Positions 60,922 to 64,000 of a DNA stretch of 64,000 bases are shown here, in pieces. Under the pieces are notes generated by a model. That model was given only the letters and a program-made list of their open reading frames with translations. It did not search any database and was not told where the DNA came from. Where the stretch lies: contig NC_088316.1 of NCBI RefSeq assembly GCF_910592395.1, positions 930,001 through 994,000 on the forward strand, written 5' to 3'. How positions within the stretch are numbered: position 1 is the stretch's first letter; each line of letters begins with the position of its first letter. Position numbers and translations under genes: made by a program. Origin of the DNA: Lineus longissimus. Taxonomy: Eukaryota; Nemertea; Pilidiophora; Heteronemertea; Lineidae.

Positions 60922-63189
60922 TTACTGTTGTCGATCTCTGGCCCCCGAGGTCGACACCTGCTCGTTTCCCTGGCCCCGAGCTTTGATTTTCTCTAGCTCA
61001 ACTTTCCACTTAGGACAATCCCTCTTAAAGTGGTTTCCCTGACAGTGGAAGCACTTTATGTCTCTGGAGCTTCTGTGTTGGTTGTACTCTGCCCTTGGCA
61101 CCTGGTTGTTCCTGTTGTTCTTAAGCTCCTTTACAACCTGTAGAACCTCAGCAAGAGTGTTTGACAACTTGTCTTGGCTGTCATTACCCATTGATTGCTG
61201 TGCTCCAACTACTCTGACCTTCCCATGGTCACCCGCGCGCCCATTTGAAGCCGCTTGAAACGCCTCATACTCTGTGGCTGTCCTCTCAGCGTCTTCCAGA
61301 GAGAGAGGTCTTGACTGTTTAACAAACCACCTGTGATTTGTATCCTCAAGCGCATCAATGAACTGATCTCTAGCTAAGGACTGGAGCATCTCCTCGGACA
61401 CCCCGGGGTAAGCCCTCCTTGCTAATTTTCTAATGTCTTGGGCTAACTCAGCCAAAGACGAATCCTTTTTCCTCCTGAACGACCTGAGCTGCGCCCTGAA
61501 TAAATCTACTTGGTTCTCCTGTCCGAACCTTCTCTTTAGTGCTGCAGTGAGCGCGTTGATATCTTTCCTACTCTCAGGAGAAATATCACTGAGTACACTT
61601 TGAGCTGGGCCTCTTAGGCTCGCTGCCAAGTACTTCGCTTTTAATTGACTGTCCCACATGTTCAAATCACTGAGCACCTCAAAATGAGAAAGAAAATCTT
61701 CTAATGCTCCTGACCCGTTGTACGTGTCTGGCTTCATTATAGGACATTTGGGAGCCATGCACATAGAAGACACATTTGTTCTCGGAGCCGGATTTTGTTC
61801 AAATCTTCTAACTGGCGTACTCATCAGTTGTCCTTGGTTCTCATTACTGTTGAATTGATGCTGCTCCGGTACTAAGTGCTCTCTGCTCCGGAGCTGATAC
61901 TGCTCTGGAGCAACTTGCTCCAAGTTGTCTCTGCATTGTTCAGCCTCCCTGCTCCGGAGCTGAAATTGCTCCTCTGGAGCCAGGTAAGACCTGCTCCGGA
62001 GTTGACATTGCACTGGAGCTAAATGCTCCATGCTCCGGTGCGGAGCCAGATATTCTCTGCTCTGGAGCTGGTGCTGCGGAGCCAGATATTCTCTGCTCTG
62101 GAGCTGGTGCTGCGGAGCCAGCTGTTCCCAGCTCTGGAGCTGATGCTGTGGAGCCAGCTGTTCCCTGCTCTGGAGCTGATGCTGCGGAGCCAGCTGTTCC
62201 CTGCTCTGGAGCTGATGCTGTGGAGCCAGCTGTTCCCTGCTCTGGAGCTGATACTGTGGAGCCAGCTGTTCCCTGCTCTGGAGCTGATACTGCGGAGCCA
62301 GCTGTTCCCTGCTCTGGAGCTGATACTGTGGAGCCAGCTGTTCCCTGCTCTGGAGCTGATACTCCGGAGCCAAATGCTCCGTGCTCCTGATGGAGTACTC
62401 CGGAGCTAAATGCTCCGTGCCCAAGAGCTGGTACTCTGGAGCCAGACCAACTCGGCTCCGGAGCTGTTGCTCCGGAGTCAGATGCTCCTTTTGAGTCATG
62501 CTCTGGAGCTGACGGTGCTCCGGAGCCAAGTGCTCAAATTGCCCTGATCTAGCCTTATTCAGGCTCCGATCCCCATTCTCCCTCCTCCTTTCTTTTTGAC
62601 TTAGAGGCTCTGTTTCAGTTTGCCAGCTCTTATCATAAATATGGGCTTTACGCTGCTCAGAAGGAGACACAGGTGCACGTGTGGCTTTATTCAGGCCACC
62701 CTCTCCCACTAAATGTCCCCTACTGATAGCCATAGCACATTCTAACTCCAGCCCCTTTATCTCCTCCTGCAGTTTCCTTATCTCTGTCTCGAAGACAGCC
62801 GAGACAGCTCTCTGAGACGGCTCACTCGGAGCCGCGTTGTTTACACCAACGGCTGTTCTAACGTCGTTTCGCACCCCCCTTTTACCGCTCGAAGTCAACA
62901 AACTCCCTGCCTCGGGAAAATCTTCCCAACTATCGGCCTGTTGGCGAACCTCCACCGGTTGATACACCAAGGTATCGGCGGCATAAAATGAATTGGGGTA
63001 TCTTCTGTTCATAACGGGTCCGAACTGAATCGTATCGTGACTATTATTAGTGTTTGATGCGTCTGAAGCCGATCTGAAAACTGTTGCCGATTGCATGCGT
63101 GACGGCAATGGGCGGCCATCACGGCCAATTTCACGGACGCCGTCACTCTCATTCTGCCTATTCCAGGATATCTCATCCTTTCTATTCAT
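60922..63189 (-). CDS. gag: Gag-like protein with 12-residue repeats and zinc knuckle
   Basis: This 755-residue ORF starts 91 bases after the 5' LTR. The N-terminal third is polar and unrecognised. Residues ~230-395 form a run of about a dozen 12-residue repeats of the LQSREQLAPQYQ type. The part from ~480 (PDTYNGSGALEDFLSHFEVL, LSSLARDQFIDAL-type text) resembles the retrotransposon gag (capsid-like) domain. Near the C terminus, residues 713-725 form a zinc knuckle, CFHCQGNHFKRDC. Its spacing is C-x2-C-x3-H-x4-C, one residue shorter than the usual x4. Gag would form the particle and bind the RNA. The stop lies within the region where the pol frame is already open. Confidence 0.92.
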   Translation of the reverse strand: MNRKDEISWNRQNESDGVREIGRDGRPLPSRMQSATVFRSASDASNTNNSHDTIQFGPVMNRRYPNSFYAADTLVYQPVEVRQQADSWEDFPEAGSLLTSSGKRGVRNDVRTAVGVNNAAPSEPSQRAVSAVFETEIRKLQEEIKGLELECAMAISRGHLVGEGGLNKATRAPVSPSEQRKAHIYDKSWQTETEPLSQKERRRENGDRSLNKARSGQFEHLAPEHRQLQSMTQKEHLTPEQQLRSRVGLAPEYQLLGTEHLAPEYSIRSTEHLAPEYQLQSREQLAPQYQLQSREQLAPQYQLQSREQLAPQYQLQSREQLAPQHQLQSREQLAPQHQLQSREQLAPQHQLQSWEQLAPQHQLQSREYLAPQHQLQSREYLAPHRSMEHLAPVQCQLRSRSYLAPEEQFQLRSREAEQCRDNLEQVAPEQYQLRSREHLVPEQHQFNSNENQGQLMSTPVRRFEQNPAPRTNVSSMCMAPKCPIMKPDTYNGSGALEDFLSHFEVLSDLNMWDSQLKAKYLAASLRGPAQSVLSDISPESRKDINALTAALKRRFGQENQVDLFRAQLRSFRRKKDSSLAELAQDIRKLARRAYPGVSEEMLQSLARDQFIDALEDTNHRWFVKQSRPLSLEDAERTATEYEAFQAASNGRAGDHGKVRVVGAQQSMGNDSQDKLSNTLAEVLQVVKELKNNRNNQVPRAEYNQHRSSRDIKCFHCQGNHFKRDCPKWKVELEKIKARGQGNEQVSTSGARDRQQ
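62025..62480 (-). repeat. 36-bp minisatellite inside gag
   Basis: CTGGAGCTGATACTG...GGAGCCAGCTGTTCC recurs every 36 bp, giving 12-residue protein repeats. The central units are almost identical and the edge ones are diverged. The period keeps the gag frame. Opposite-strand frames such as the LFPALELM run are shadows of it. Confidence 0.9.
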
Positions 63190-63264
63190 AGCTGGGCCTA
63201 TATTTATCTAAATTAACAAACACTAGGCTACCGTATATAGCTAGGCTACACGATTCAGTTGTTT

Positions 63265-63279
63265 TCACTGCTGTCACCA
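63265..63279 (-). other. Candidate primer-binding site
   Basis: Next to the 5' LTR, after one T, the minus strand reads TGGTGACAGCAGTGA. The TGG start matches a tRNA 3' CCA end. I cannot say which tRNA primes; a leucine-type tRNA, as in some gypsy lineages, is possible but unproven. Confidence 0.65.
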
Positions 63280-63280
63280 A

Positions 63281-63682
63281 TGTAATATTCCTACTTCGCT
63301 GTCCGTTGTGTCACTCGTCCTTGACCTCCGTCTCGTTCTATGGTCAGCTGATTGTACAACAAAGGTAAACAATACACACGAACACCTCATTAAATAATGA
63401 TATAACTGTATTTACCTTTCTACACTTCTTCTATAACTCTTCTAAACCTCTTTGAATAATCACTTCTCAATCTCAATATACACAGGAGCTGACTGACTGG
63501 CTTGGAAACTGTCCCAGATTGTTGTGAGAGCTGCCCTTTATATCCAGGCAACAATGCAGCCTCCAGCAGCCTGGATACGGTTACCAACGCAAGCCCTGTT
63601 GCAGTGCAGCAACAACAAACCTTAACCTGAGTGGCCAATTTAGCCAAATTAACCAAAGACAATAATGTTGAAATATACTACA
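63281..63682 (-). repeat. 5' LTR of the gypsy element
   Basis: The 402-bp LTR has TGTA...TACA ends. A TATA-like GATATAAAGG on the minus strand (plus 63,536-63,545) is a plausible core promoter. An 80-codon frame across it is also in the other LTR and has no known domain. Confidence 0.95.
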
Positions 63683-63686
63683 TTAT

Positions 63687-64000
63687 CCTAATTATCATGG
63701 AAATGACAGAGGTTGTGTTCATTGCGAAGTGCATGATGACTGATAGCTTTTCTCTTCGAGAGTAGGGAGGGTTAAATTATGGTCATTGATCATGACCATG
63801 TACTGTGTATCATTAGACTAAATAATTATGACCTATGTGCTACCTCTCTGCCTGGTAGCCAAGGGTGAACCACTAGGCTATCAGGTTCCTATCTGACATG
63901 TCTGATCACATAGCCTCCTCGTACATTACAGTATTCCCGGCAGTCTTTTTAGTTGCTGGTGCTGACAGTAGCACATTGTTCTGACCTAAGCTAATTGCCA
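63687..64000. other. Flank of the retrotransposon
   Basis: Nothing recognisable is seen beyond the TTAT target duplication. Confidence 0.5.

Larger units (their letters stand above)
55017..63682 (-). mobile_element. Intact Ty3/gypsy-type LTR retrotransposon with zinc-finger ORF3
   Basis: The element is bounded by 402-bp LTRs starting TGTAGTATATTT and ending AATATTACA in element sense, flanked by a TTAT duplication (55,013-55,016 and 63,683-63,686). The order is 5' LTR, primer site, gag, pol (protease, RT, RNase H, integrase), ORF3, polypurine tract, 3' LTR. This is the Ty3/gypsy order. All three ORFs are uninterrupted and the LTRs look identical by eye once the nested insertion in the 3' LTR is removed, so the copy is young and possibly able to move. 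No env-like glycoprotein was recognised. Confidence 0.95.

Noticed and set aside
62023-62409. 128-codon plus-strand repeat ORF
   Set aside because: It is the antisense shadow of the gag minisatellite.

Overview
This is a stretch of a metazoan nuclear genome. The genes are split by many GT-AG introns, the three host genes recognised are animal genes (Dachsous, TBC1D19, GEMIN8), and the spacers hold tRNA-derived SINE-like pieces, foldback elements, minisatellites and a complete LTR retrotransposon. A marine bilaterian invertebrate is likely; I cannot name a phylum from sequence alone.

Layout. (1) 1-16,997 holds no exon I can support. It is either the large upstream intron of the next gene or intergenic DNA, with a few SINE-like pieces, one direct-repeat pair and a 100-bp-arm foldback element. 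(2) 16,998-33,779 (+) encodes the C-terminal ~2,756 residues of a Dachsous-type giant cadherin in 17 exons. My hand-built splice model keeps frame across every junction and totals 8,271 nt including the stop. The first ~5 cadherin repeats and the signal peptide are not in view. (3) 38,335-43,974 (-) encodes a complete 547-residue TBC1D19 orthologue in 17 coding exons, convergent with Dachsous. Its introns hold a SINE, a partial exon copy and a tandemly triplicated 5' splice site. (4) 44,000-51,000 is repeat-rich spacer: a perfect 28-bp inverted repeat, a remnant of a non-LTR retrotransposon endonuclease-like domain, a ~69-bp satellite (about 20 units) and a ~56-bp minisatellite (9 units). (5) 51,059-52,596 (+) encodes GEMIN8 (256 residues, 3 coding exons), of the SMN complex. 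(6) 55,017-63,682 (-) is an intact Ty3/gypsy-type LTR retrotransposon with 402-bp LTRs that look identical by eye and a TTAT target duplication. It carries gag, pol in the -1 frame, and a third ORF encoding a C2H2 zinc-finger protein directly behind a splice-acceptor-like sequence. A 615-bp DNA transposon with terminal inverted repeats has since inserted into its 3' LTR.

The three host genes have unrelated roles (planar polarity/Hippo cadherin, Rab-GAP-like protein, snRNP assembly) and show no sign of working as a cluster. The most unusual item is the young retrotransposon with the zinc-finger ORF3. The nested insertion in its LTR gives a clear order of two recent transposition events.
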